Shown: in pieces, positions 8,897-16,234 of the stretch
Layout: each line of letters starts with the position of its first letter
How positions within the stretch are numbered: position 1 is the first letter of the stretch
Assembly: GCA_963735065.1 (NCBI GenBank)
Contig: CAVTJL010000006.1
Location: forward strand, 186,001 to 250,000
Source of the DNA: CAVTJL01 sp963735065
Lineage (GTDB): Bacteria; Pseudomonadota; Alphaproteobacteria; Geminicoccales; Geminicoccaceae
DNA length: 64,000 nucleotides
Reading direction: 5' to 3'
The notes under the pieces: generated by a model
Databases searched by the model: none
Seen by the model: the letters and a program-made list of their open reading frames with translations, nothing else
Told to the model about the DNA's origin: nothing
Made by a program: the position numbers and the translations under genes

Positions 8897-10201
8897 TCAG
8901 TTCACGAACTGCGGCATGATGAGCCGCGGCAGGAAGAGGACGATGTCCGGGAAGGCGATGACCAGCACGAGGATCCCGAGCATGGGGATGAGCAGGATCG
9001 AGACCTCCTTGATCGCATCCAGCACGCGGATCCCGCCGATCGCCGCCGAGATCAGCAGGCAGAGGCCGTAGGGCGGCGTCACCAGCCCGAAGGCGAGCGA
9101 GATGACGCTGATGAGCGCGTAGTGGATCGGGTGCATGCCGATCGCCTGGGCCACCGGGAACAGGACGGTGCCCACGATGATGATCGCGGGGATGGCGTCG
9201 ATGAAGCAGCCGACGACGAGATAGAGGGCGGCGATGAAGAGGCCGAGGCCGGTGACGCCCAGGCCCATCGTCTGGACGACGCCGACGATCAGCGCCGGGA
9301 TCTTGAAGTAGGCGAGGATCCAGCCGAAGGCCGAGGCCGTGCCGATGCAAAAGAGCGAGATCGCGGCAAAGCGGCCCGTCTCGTAGAGCACCTCGGCGAG
9401 CTTGCCCAGGCCGACGGTGCGGTAGACGAGCATGCCGAGAACGAGGGAGTAGAGGACCGCCACGACCGAGGCCTCGGTCGGCGTGAAGAGGCCGCCGACG
9501 ATGCCGCCCACGATGATGAGCGGCGTCATCATCGGCAGGAGGGCGCGCAGGATGGCCTGGAGAAGGGCCAGGAACGTCGCCCGCGGATAGACGGGCCAGC
9601 CGTTGCGCCGGGCGAAGGCATAGACGACGACCATCTGGACGAGGCCGATCAGCAGGCCCGGGATGACGCCTGCGAGGAACATGCCGCCGATCGAGACGGA
9701 CATCAGCCCGCCGAACACGACCATCAGGATCGAGGGCGGGATGATCACGCCCATGACCGAGGAGCAGGCGGTGATGGCGACCGTGAAGGGTGCTGGGAAG
9801 CCCTCCTTCTTCATCTGCGGGATGAGGAGCGAGCCGATGCCGGCGGCGTCGGCCGTGGACGAGCCCGAGATGCCGGCGAAGAACATCGAGACCAGCACGT
9901 TGATGTGGCCGAGCCCGCCCGGCAGGTGGCCCACCATGGTTCGGGCAAGGTTGATGAGGCGGTCCGTGATGCCCGCCGCGTTCATCAGGTTGGCGGCGAG
10001 CAGGAAGAAGGGGACGGCCAGGAGCACGAAGGAGTTGTAGGACTTGAACATCTCCTGAAGGAGAAGGATCGGCGTGAGCCGGTCGTCGATGAAGAAGACC
10101 GGCACGCAGGCGAGCGCCAGCGCGAAGGCGACGGGGATGCGCAAGATGATGAGGACGAAGAACACCCCGAACAGCAGGAGAGCCACCGCACCTGGGGTCA
10201 C
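8897..10201 (-). CDS. TRAP transporter large permease, DctM type
   Basis: 434 residues, strongly hydrophobic, with the 12-13 membrane helices expected of DctM. Family-typical stretches include RIPVAFALALACV near the start, FFAGISGSSTADAAGIGSLL, and CSSVMGVIIPPSI. It forms the Na-driven translocation channel for an organic acid delivered by the periplasmic binding protein. It begins with GTG 10201, whose bases overlap the stop of the small permease (GTGA), a sign of translational coupling. Gene order on this strand is dctP, dctQ, dctM, esterase. Confidence 0.92.
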   Translation of the reverse strand: MTPGAVALLLFGVFFVLIILRIPVAFALALACVPVFFIDDRLTPILLLQEMFKSYNSFVLLAVPFFLLAANLMNAAGITDRLINLARTMVGHLPGGLGHINVLVSMFFAGISGSSTADAAGIGSLLIPQMKKEGFPAPFTVAITACSSVMGVIIPPSILMVVFGGLMSVSIGGMFLAGVIPGLLIGLVQMVVVYAFARRNGWPVYPRATFLALLQAILRALLPMMTPLIIVGGIVGGLFTPTEASVVAVLYSLVLGMLVYRTVGLGKLAEVLYETGRFAAISLFCIGTASAFGWILAYFKIPALIVGVVQTMGLGVTGLGLFIAALYLVVGCFIDAIPAIIIVGTVLFPVAQAIGMHPIHYALISVISLAFGLVTPPYGLCLLISAAIGGIRVLDAIKEVSILLIPMLGILVLVIAFPDIVLFLPRLIMPQFVN

Positions 10202-10683
10202 GCGCCTGCTCCGGACCTGATGTTGGTGATATCGTCGACGATCTTCTCGCCCAGGAAGGCGATCCAGGTGAGCCCCGAGAGCGGCCAGGCCACGAAGATC
10301 CAGTCCATCGGCAGCTCGGAGATCTCCGAGGTCTGGTACCAGCCGTACTGCATGAACCGCCAGCCATAGATCAGGAAGACGAAGCCGACCGCCAGGACGA
10401 CGAGATGCACGAAGAGCTTGAAGGCCGCCTCCGTGCGCGGGCTCTTGCTGTGCGGCAGCACGTCGAGATCGAAATGGGTGCCGTCCCGCACCGCGATCAT
10501 GGCGCCGATCATGATGATCCAGACGAAGCAGAAGCGGGCCACCTCTTCCGTCCAGATGTAGCGCGGCACGACGGGCGTGTAGCGCGAGAGCACCTGCATC
10601 GTGACGGGCACGAGCAGGGCCCCCATGAGCAGGGTGAGGACGATCTTGAGCAGCCGGTACCAGGCATCGAGGGCGCGTCTCAT
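10198..10683 (-). CDS. TRAP transporter small permease, DctQ type
   Basis: 161 residues with four predicted membrane helices, the DctQ layout: TLLMGALLVPVTMQVLSRY, FVWIIMIGAMIAVRDGTHFDLD, LFVHLVVLAVGFVFLIYG, and a final FVAWPLSGLTWIAFLGE. The segment AVRDGTHFDLDVLP is the characteristic DctQ loop. It pairs with the large permease in the inner membrane. It follows the binding-protein gene after an 85-base gap that contains a strong hairpin and overlaps the large permease by 4 bases. Confidence 0.9.
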   Translation of the reverse strand: MRRALDAWYRLLKIVLTLLMGALLVPVTMQVLSRYTPVVPRYIWTEEVARFCFVWIIMIGAMIAVRDGTHFDLDVLPHSKSPRTEAAFKLFVHLVVLAVGFVFLIYGWRFMQYGWYQTSEISELPMDWIFVAWPLSGLTWIAFLGEKIVDDITNIRSGAGA

Positions 10684-10711
10684 GGCAGGCCAGATCCGGG
10701 GTGAACGCGAC

Positions 10712-10740
10712 GGCGGCGCGTCGTCGGACGACGCGCCGCC
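10712..10740 (-). terminator. Strong hairpin between dctP and dctQ (probable attenuator or mRNA stabiliser)
   Basis: A perfect 12-bp stem (10712-10723 with 10729-10740) around a 5-base loop, all GC-rich, with no T-run. It lies between the binding-protein stop codon and the small-permease start. Such intercistronic hairpins commonly allow the binding protein to be made in excess over the membrane subunits. The role here is inferred from position only. Confidence 0.55.
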
Positions 10741-10768
10741 TCGGCGTTGAATGTCGGCGGGCTGGAGC

Positions 10769-11773
10769 TCAGCTGACCGCGCGGATGCCGGCCAGCACCT
10801 GGCCTGCGCCGAGCTCGTCGGCGTAGCTCGCCAGCACCGGATCGGCCAGCTTGATCATCGTGTCGCGGCCCTCGAACTCGTTGATCTTCAGGAGCCCCTT
10901 TTGCTGGAAGCCCTCGAGGATCTTGCTGTCGTTGCCGGATTCGATCACCGCGCCCTCGTGGCCGCCCTCCTTGCCGGCGACCACGATGATCTCCTGCAGC
11001 TTCGGCGGCAGGCGCTGCATCGTCTTGTGGGCGAAGCAGAGCGGGCGGACCGTGATGGCATGCTGGGTCAGCGCCAGATAGGGGCCGACCTCGTAGAAGC
11101 GCATCTGCTGGATGCCGGCCGCCTCGTTCTCGGCAGCCTTGATCACGCCGGTCTGGATGGCGTTGTAGATCTCGTCATAGGCGATGACGGTGGGCGCAGC
11201 ACCCAGGGCCGAGAACACCTTGGTCCAGATGGGCGCACCCTGCATGCGGATCGGCAGGCCCTTCAGGTCGTCCATGTTGCGCACCGGCACGTTGGCGAAG
11301 ACGTTGCGCACGCCGCCGCCGGCATAGCCCAGGATCTGGACGTCGGCCCTCTTGAGGATGTCGTCGGCCACGGGCTTCAGCGCGTCCTGCTCGAGCACCT
11401 TGCGCCACTGCTCCTGGTCCTTGAACAAAAAGGGCATGTCCATGAGCGGTGCCATCTTCGAGAAGGTCGACATGTGCGCCGGCGAGACGACGGCATAGTC
11501 GACCGAGATGCCCTGGCTCATATAGGAGAAGTAGTCCTTCTCGAGGCCCAGCTCGGAATTGAGGTGAAGCTCGAACTCGACGGGCTGCTCGGTGTAGCGC
11601 TCCTTGACCAGCGCCTCGAACTTCCGCATCGCCTTGGTGAAGGGATGGTCCTCGCCGAACTGGCTGGCGCCCACGAGCTTGATCGTGTCGGCCCGGGCGC
11701 GCCGGACGAAGGGCCCCATCGTCGCCAGCGCTGCGGCGGACGCGGTCGTGCCGAGGAAGGTGCGGCGGTGCAT
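10769..11773 (-). CDS. TRAP transporter substrate-binding protein, DctP family
   Basis: 334 residues from the ATG at 11773, chosen because a GGGAGA motif stands seven bases upstream; a second ATG three bases earlier and a longer open frame also exist. The N terminus MHRRTFLGTTASAAALA is a Tat-type signal (RRTFLG), cleaved after RRARA, so the mature protein is periplasmic. DctP landmarks include LVGASQFGEDHPFTKAMRKFE, a region around RMQGAPIWTKVFSALGAAPT, and AIQTGVIKAAENE. It captures a carboxylate or related ligand and hands it to DctQM. The ligand is unknown. It is divergent from a TauD-type dioxygenase. Confidence 0.9.
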   Translation of the reverse strand: MHRRTFLGTTASAAALATMGPFVRRARADTIKLVGASQFGEDHPFTKAMRKFEALVKERYTEQPVEFELHLNSELGLEKDYFSYMSQGISVDYAVVSPAHMSTFSKMAPLMDMPFLFKDQEQWRKVLEQDALKPVADDILKRADVQILGYAGGGVRNVFANVPVRNMDDLKGLPIRMQGAPIWTKVFSALGAAPTVIAYDEIYNAIQTGVIKAAENEAAGIQQMRFYEVGPYLALTQHAITVRPLCFAHKTMQRLPPKLQEIIVVAGKEGGHEGAVIESGNDSKILEGFQQKGLLKINEFEGRDTMIKLADPVLASYADELGAGQVLAGIRAVS

Positions 11774-11894
11774 CATTGGTCTCCCTGACGATTGGTATGC
11801 CGCACTTTGCACGAGCGTTGCCGAATTGTCATGTCTCCCGCGCCAGGAGCGGAGGGGCTAGAGTGTGGCGCAGCTCGGATCGGGAGGGAGCGTC

Positions 11895-12773
11895 ATGGGC
11901 ATCGAGGTGAGACCGCTTTGGGATGGAAGCTTCGGCGCGGAGGTCACCGGCTTCGACCTCGGCGACCGGCACGACGACGCCGCATGGCGCCAGGTCGTCG
12001 GCGCCGCGCATGAGCATGGCGTCATCATGTTGCGCAACCAGAGCGCCGAGGCCGACGACCTCGAGCGGTTCGCATCCCAGTTCGGGACGCCGGAGCCGCA
12101 TATCCTCACCCACTTCCACGTCGACGGCCACGCCGCGATCCTGCGGCTCTCCAACATCGTGACCGACGGCAAGCAGTGGGGGATCTTCGATGGTGCCAAC
12201 TATTGGCACACCGACATGGCCTATGAGGACCCGCCGGGCGCCGCCACCATCGTCTATGCGATCAAGGTTCCGGCCGAAGGCGGCGGCACGCGGGTAGCCG
12301 ACATGTATGCCGCCTACGACGCGCTATCCGATGCGATGAAGGCGCGCATCGAGGACCTCGTGGTCCTGCACCACTACGGCAACCGCGACGACCTCGACGA
12401 GGGCTCGATGGGCTCGGCCTCGAAGCTCACCGACGAGCAGAAGAAGCAGGTGAAGAACGTCTTCCACAAGCTCGTGCGTCCTCATCCCGTATCGGGACGG
12501 AGGGCGCTGTACGGCGTCTCGGGCAGCTCCTTCGGCATCGTCGGTATGCCGGACGACGAGGCTGTCGCGCTGCTGAACGAGCTCAAGGCCCATGCCCTTC
12601 AGGAGCGCTTCGTGCGCCAGCTCAGCTATCGCGTGGGCGACATCGCCGTCTGGGACACGAGCTGCACGCTTCACGCGGCACAGCCCCTCTCGCCCGTCGA
12701 CAGTCCCGACGACCGGCAGGCGCGGCTGCTCTACCGCGTGAGCGTCAAAGGCATGCCCCCGCTCTTCGTGTGA
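11895..12773 (+). CDS. TauD/TfdA-family Fe(II)/2-oxoglutarate dioxygenase
   Basis: 292 residues from the ATG at 11895, which follows GGGAGGGAG; an in-frame upstream start at 11865 lacks such a site. The protein starts GIEVRPLWDGSFGAEVTGFDL, typical of the family. The iron site is seen as WHTDMAYEDPP (H-x-D) and the distal histidine in TLHAAQPLSP, followed by the 2-oxoglutarate-binding arginine in ARLLYRVSVKG. Members hydroxylate taurine, aryloxyacetates, sulfates or other acids so that they break down. It is divergent from the TRAP operon, with 121 bases between starts, suggesting it may act on what that transporter imports. Confidence 0.88.
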   Translation: MGIEVRPLWDGSFGAEVTGFDLGDRHDDAAWRQVVGAAHEHGVIMLRNQSAEADDLERFASQFGTPEPHILTHFHVDGHAAILRLSNIVTDGKQWGIFDGANYWHTDMAYEDPPGAATIVYAIKVPAEGGGTRVADMYAAYDALSDAMKARIEDLVVLHHYGNRDDLDEGSMGSASKLTDEQKKQVKNVFHKLVRPHPVSGRRALYGVSGSSFGIVGMPDDEAVALLNELKAHALQERFVRQLSYRVGDIAVWDTSCTLHAAQPLSPVDSPDDRQARLLYRVSVKGMPPLFV

Positions 12774-12825
12774 CCTCGACCCTACCGGGCCGAAGCGACC
12801 CCGCCGAGAGCGGGCGCCAGATCGC

Positions 12826-12846
12826 GGGGCCGGCCATGCCGGCCCC
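12826..12846. terminator. Hairpin between convergent genes
   Basis: A perfect 9-bp GC stem (12826-12834 with 12838-12846) with a 3-base loop between the stops of the dioxygenase and the DUF1127 gene. There is no T-tract on either strand, so Rho-independent action is uncertain, but the position fits a bidirectional transcript end. Confidence 0.5.
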
Positions 12847-12857
12847 GGGTGAGGCGA

Positions 12858-13124
12858 TCAGGCGGCCTTGAAGCTCAGCGCGTGGGTGACGAGGCGGCCC
12901 GCGGCAACGCCGTCGGCGAGGCCCTGGACCTCGTTGCGCTCACGCCACTGATAGATGTCGATCACGCCCTGTTCCGCGGCCTCGCGGGCGATACGGCGGA
13001 TGTCGGCGCGGCTGATGCCGAGATCGTTGAGGTCGCGCTCGCTCAGCATGGCGAGCTCGCGAAAGGTGCGGTTCTCACGACGACGCCGCTCGAGGGCAGT
13101 GCTGATGGTGGCCAGGATGCTCAT
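12858..13124 (-). CDS. Small DUF1127 protein
   Basis: 88 residues, starting MSILATISTALERRRR at the ATG 13124. It contains the arginine-rich DUF1127 segment: RRENRTFRELAMLSERDLNDLGISRADIRRIA. The family is widespread in alphaproteobacteria; some members bind RNA or influence RNA turnover and carbon or phosphate metabolism. It ends with a longer, less conserved tail. The upstream region holds an inverted repeat (13216-13230). It is alone on its strand here. Confidence 0.85.
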   Translation of the reverse strand: MSILATISTALERRRRENRTFRELAMLSERDLNDLGISRADIRRIAREAAEQGVIDIYQWRERNEVQGLADGVAAGRLVTHALSFKAA

Positions 13125-13215
13125 GTTCCGTTCTCCAAGCAGGTCCGACGCGGCCTGTTCTCGGCCGTCGACAGAGATCCAATTGGGCCTTCGGCGCCGG
13201 TGCCACCAGCTGTTA

Positions 13216-13230
13216 TGCTGCAATGCAGCA
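13216..13230. promoter_or_regulatory. Inverted repeat upstream of DUF1127 gene
   Basis: TGCTGC and GCAGCA arms flank a 3-base centre, about 90-105 bases upstream of the DUF1127 start. On the minus strand, CATAACA directly follows it and could be part of a -10 box. In Brucella and relatives, small DUF1127 genes are activated by a LysR-type regulator (VtlR); this palindrome could be such a site, but that is inference. Confidence 0.4.
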
Positions 13231-13848
13231 ATGCGTGGTTGAGAGGGTCGGCCAGCACCCAATCGGGCGGCCGCCGGCAGGGGGCCGTCAGGGGCAGGGG
13301 GAGTGCCTGAGGAGCCTGGCCGTGATGGCAACCGAAGCCGCGGCCCCGGTCGGCGCCTTGGACCCGCACAAGCACCCTGATGCGGGTGCTCGGCCAGGAG
13401 GCCCCGCCCGGCGGGGTGGGCCTGCTCGACGGGACGCCACGCGAGGTCGGTCGGGATCGATCCTTGTCGACGATCCCCCTTGGGGCTCTACGGTTTCACC
13501 CGATCGTTCGACATCACGGCCGGCGGGCCGCCGGCGGCAGGCAAGCTGTCGCCCGGCCCGGGCGAGAAGGACGACAGTCACGGTGGGATGTCGGCCTTGC
13601 GCCGTGGCCGTGGCGAGTTGACGGGCCGTCTCAACCAGAGCGCTAGACGCGTCTGTTCCATGGCTCAACTCGCGAACGACCTGCCTGATTTTCTTGTCGC
13701 CGCCGGCCTGGCGACCCGCCAGATTGGGTTGATTACCTGATTCTTCCAAGTATTCGTCTTGGCATATATTCGATTTAATGATGTCATTGCGCGAGCTGGC
13801 AAATAAAAGCTCTTGCGCGATCTTGCCTGAATCCTATACATGCGGCCG

Positions 13849-13892
13849 GTTTTCGGACCTGCCCCGCGAGGCGGGGCAGCCGGCAAGAAAAC
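13849..13892 (+). promoter_or_regulatory. Nested hairpin in the kamA leader
   Basis: An inner perfect 9-bp stem (13859-13867 with 13871-13879, loop GAG) lies inside an outer 6-bp stem (GTTTTC 13849-13854 with GAAAAC 13887-13892). The kamA ribosome-binding GGAG (13900-13903) begins 8 bases downstream and the ATG is at 13911. The position suits control of translation or transcript stability. It does not match the lysine (L-box) riboswitch layout. Function is inferred from structure and place only. Confidence 0.45.
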
Positions 13893-13910
13893 GGGCCATG
13901 GAGATCGATC

Positions 13911-15227
13911 ATGCTGGATCTCGATCCGGGAGAGCTGTCGCACCCTCCAAGTACCGAGATTGCTGTGGAGGAGGCGCGCCCCGGCACCGCCGGCTCGAGG
14001 CGGGCGCCGGCACCGGGTGATCGTCCGCCCGCGAGCCGGGCGCGACGGCGCGAGGCCTTTCCCGTGGGGCCGGCGACGCGGGCGTTCATGCGCCGCTTCT
14101 TCGCCGACACGAGCCGGGACGAGTGGAACGACTGGCGCTGGCAGGCCCGCAACAGGCTGCGCACGCTGGCGGCGCTGGAGCGGATCTTCGTCCTCAGCGA
14201 GGACGAGCGCTCGGCCGTGGAGCGCCACGAGGGCTCCCTGCCGCTCGGCATCACTCCCTATTATGCGTCGCTGATGGACCGCGAGGATCCCTCGGACGGG
14301 CTGCGGCGCACGCATATCCCGACCGGCGACGAGTACCTCAAGAGCCCGGGCGAGGCCGACGATCCGCTGGGCGAGGATGTCCATTCGCCGGTGCCGGGGC
14401 TGGTCCATCGCTATCCCGACCGGGTCCTGTTCCTGACGACGGGTTTCTGCTCGACCTACTGCCGCTACTGCACGCGCTCGCGGATGGTCGGCGAGGCGGG
14501 AGGCGAGTACCACTTCTCCACCTCGCAATGGGAGCGGGCGCTCGGCTACATCGAGGCTCATCCCGAGGTCCGGGACGTGCTGGTCTCCGGTGGCGATCCG
14601 CTGACGCTGGGCGACGACAAGCTCGACTGGCTGCTCGGGCGCCTGCGGGCCATCAAGCATGTCGAGTTCGTGCGGATGGGCACGAAGGTGCCCGTGGTGT
14701 TGCCGCAGCGCATCACGCGCGCTCTCGTGCGCGTGCTGAGGCGGCATCGGCCCGTCTGGCTCAGCCTGCACCTGACCCATCCGGCAGAGCTTACGCCCGA
14801 GGTGACGGAGGGCTTCGCCCGCCTCGCCGATGCCGGCCTCCCGCTCGGCTCGCAGACCGTGCTCCTGAAGGGCGTCAACGACAGCGTCGAGGTCCTGAAG
14901 CCGCTGTTCCACGGCCTGCTGAAGCGCCGTGTCAGGCCCTACTATCTCTTCCAGTGCGATCCGATCACCGGCTCGGCCCACTTCCGCACGCCGGTCGAGA
15001 AGGGGCTCGAGATCCTGAAGGGGCTGCGCGGTCACACCACGGGCTATGCCGTGCCGGCCTTCGTGATCGACGCGCCGGGCGGCGGCGGCAAGGTCCAGCT
15101 CGTGCCGGACCAGCTGGTCGGGCGCGACGGCGACAACCTCGTCTTCCGCAACTTCGAGGGCAAGCTCTACACCTACCCCGATCCGGAGGGCCGGCTCGCC
15201 GCCGGCCGCAGCGTGGAGGCTGCGTGA
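13911..15227 (+). CDS. kamA: Lysine 2,3-aminomutase, KamA family radical SAM enzyme
   Basis: 438 residues; GGAG stands seven bases before the ATG. The first 50 residues are variable and proline/arginine-rich. The radical SAM cluster motif is C180-x3-C184-x2-C187 (FCSTYCRYC). Lys394 in DAPGGGGK is the PLP-binding lysine. In the Clostridium subterminale enzyme two aspartates, 44 and 7 residues before that lysine, hold the side-chain amine of the substrate; here Asp350 (FQCDPITG) and Asp387 (VIDAPGG) are at exactly the same spacing, supporting lysine as substrate and beta-lysine as product. It is the first gene of a five-gene cassette; its stop overlaps the next start. An EpmB-like role in EF-P modification is less likely because no EpmA is nearby. 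Confidence 0.9.
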   Translation: MLDLDPGELSHPPSTEIAVEEARPGTAGSRRAPAPGDRPPASRARRREAFPVGPATRAFMRRFFADTSRDEWNDWRWQARNRLRTLAALERIFVLSEDERSAVERHEGSLPLGITPYYASLMDREDPSDGLRRTHIPTGDEYLKSPGEADDPLGEDVHSPVPGLVHRYPDRVLFLTTGFCSTYCRYCTRSRMVGEAGGEYHFSTSQWERALGYIEAHPEVRDVLVSGGDPLTLGDDKLDWLLGRLRAIKHVEFVRMGTKVPVVLPQRITRALVRVLRRHRPVWLSLHLTHPAELTPEVTEGFARLADAGLPLGSQTVLLKGVNDSVEVLKPLFHGLLKRRVRPYYLFQCDPITGSAHFRTPVEKGLEILKGLRGHTTGYAVPAFVIDAPGGGGKVQLVPDQLVGRDGDNLVFRNFEGKLYTYPDPEGRLAAGRSVEAA

Positions 15228-16234
15228 TGCGGATCGGGATCACCTACGATCTGAAGGACGACTATCTGGCCATGGGTCTCGACGAGGAGGCCGTGGCGGA
15301 GCTCGATTCGATCGAGACGATCGAGGCGATCGAGGCCGAGCTCGCGGGCCTCGGGCATGTGACCGACCGGATCGGCCATGTCCGCCAGCTCGTCCTGCGC
15401 CTGGCGCGCGGCGACAGCTGGGATCTCGTCTTCAACATCTGCGAGGGGCTCGCGGGCCGCTCGCGCGAGGCGCAGGTGCCGGCGCTGCTCGAGGCCTACG
15501 GCATTCCCTATACCTTCGCCGATCCGCTCGTCATGGCGGCCACGCTCGACAAGGCGGTGGCCAAGCGGATCGTTCGAGACCACGGGCTGGCCACAGCGCC
15601 CTTTGCCGTCGTCGCCAGCGCGGCCGATGTCGAGCGGGTGGACCTGCCGCTGCCGCTCTTTGCCAAGCCCGTGGCCGAGGGGACCGGCAAGGGGATCTCG
15701 CCGCGCTCGTGGATCAGGGACCGCCGCGAGCTCGTGCCTTGCGTGGCCGAGCTGATCGCCGCCTTCCGCCAGCCCGTGCTCGTCGAGAGCTATCTTCCCG
15801 GTCGCGAGTTCACGGTGGGCATCGTCGGCACGGGCGCCGAGGCGCGGGTCATCGGCACGATGGAGATCCTGCTTCTCGCGGCCGCCGAGCCCGGTGCCTA
15901 TTCCTACGTCAACAAGGAGCACTACGAGGACCGGGTCCGCTATCGCCTCGTCGACGATGAGGAGGCGCGGGCGGCGACGGCGCTGGCGCTCGCCTGCTAC
16001 ACGGCGCTCGAGTGCGCGGACGTGGGTCGCGTCGATCTGAGGTCGGACGCGCAGGGACGGCCGCATTTCCTCGAGGTGAACCCGCTGCCCGGGCTCAACC
16101 CGCGGCGATCCGATCTGCCGATCCTCGCCGGCATGGTCGGCATGAGCTACGGCGCGCTGATCGGCGCCATCCTCGAGAGCGCGGTCGGGCGTCAGGGCCT
16201 CGCCCGGAACGCATGGCCGAGGCGGGCGGCGTGA
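15227..16234 (+). CDS. ATP-grasp ligase, D-Ala-D-Ala ligase family (first of two)
   Basis: 335 residues from the ATG at 15227, which overlaps the kamA stop by one base (TGATG). The N-terminal domain begins MRIGITYDLKDDYL and has DLVFNICEGLAGRSRE. The central part has LFAKPVAEGTGKGI, an ATP-binding lysine strand, and LVESYLPGREFTVGIVG. The C-terminal DLRSDAQGRPHFLEVNPLPG carries the Mg-binding E and N. This is the D-Ala-D-Ala ligase branch of ATP-grasp, which activates a carboxylate as acyl phosphate and joins it to an amine. There is no ddl-like cell-wall neighbourhood, so a dedicated amino-acid or peptide ligase acting on the KamA product is the better inference. Confidence 0.85.
   Translation: MRIGITYDLKDDYLAMGLDEEAVAELDSIETIEAIEAELAGLGHVTDRIGHVRQLVLRLARGDSWDLVFNICEGLAGRSREAQVPALLEAYGIPYTFADPLVMAATLDKAVAKRIVRDHGLATAPFAVVASAADVERVDLPLPLFAKPVAEGTGKGISPRSWIRDRRELVPCVAELIAAFRQPVLVESYLPGREFTVGIVGTGAEARVIGTMEILLLAAAEPGAYSYVNKEHYEDRVRYRLVDDEEARAATALALACYTALECADVGRVDLRSDAQGRPHFLEVNPLPGLNPRRSDLPILAGMVGMSYGALIGAILESAVGRQGLARNAWPRRAA

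Larger units (their letters stand above)
13125..13910. other. 786-base intergenic region, DUF1127 to kamA
   Basis: No convincing gene is visible; open frames on both strands have no recognisable product and poor start sites. The left part carries the DUF1127 promoter side with its inverted repeat. The middle (about 13280-13680) is GC-rich. From about 13725 to 13835 the sequence becomes notably AT-rich and includes a CCAAG / CTTGG inverted repeat at 13746-13762 and the stretch TTGGCATATATTCGATTTAA, the likely promoter region of the kamA cassette. A nested hairpin follows just before the kamA ribosome-binding site. Confidence 0.55.

Noticed and set aside
8414..10369. Long plus-strand frame opposite the esterase and TRAP permease
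   Set aside because: Composition of endless D, E, R and H repeats without any motif; it is the antisense of hydrophobic membrane helices.
13288..13749. Minus-strand frame of 153 codons in the DUF1127-kamA spacer
   Set aside because: TTG start without ribosome-binding site, no recognised motif, low-complexity end; treated as non-coding.
13849..13892. Lysine (L-box) riboswitch in front of kamA
   Set aside because: The structure is a simple nested hairpin and lacks the five-helix junction and conserved bases of that riboswitch.
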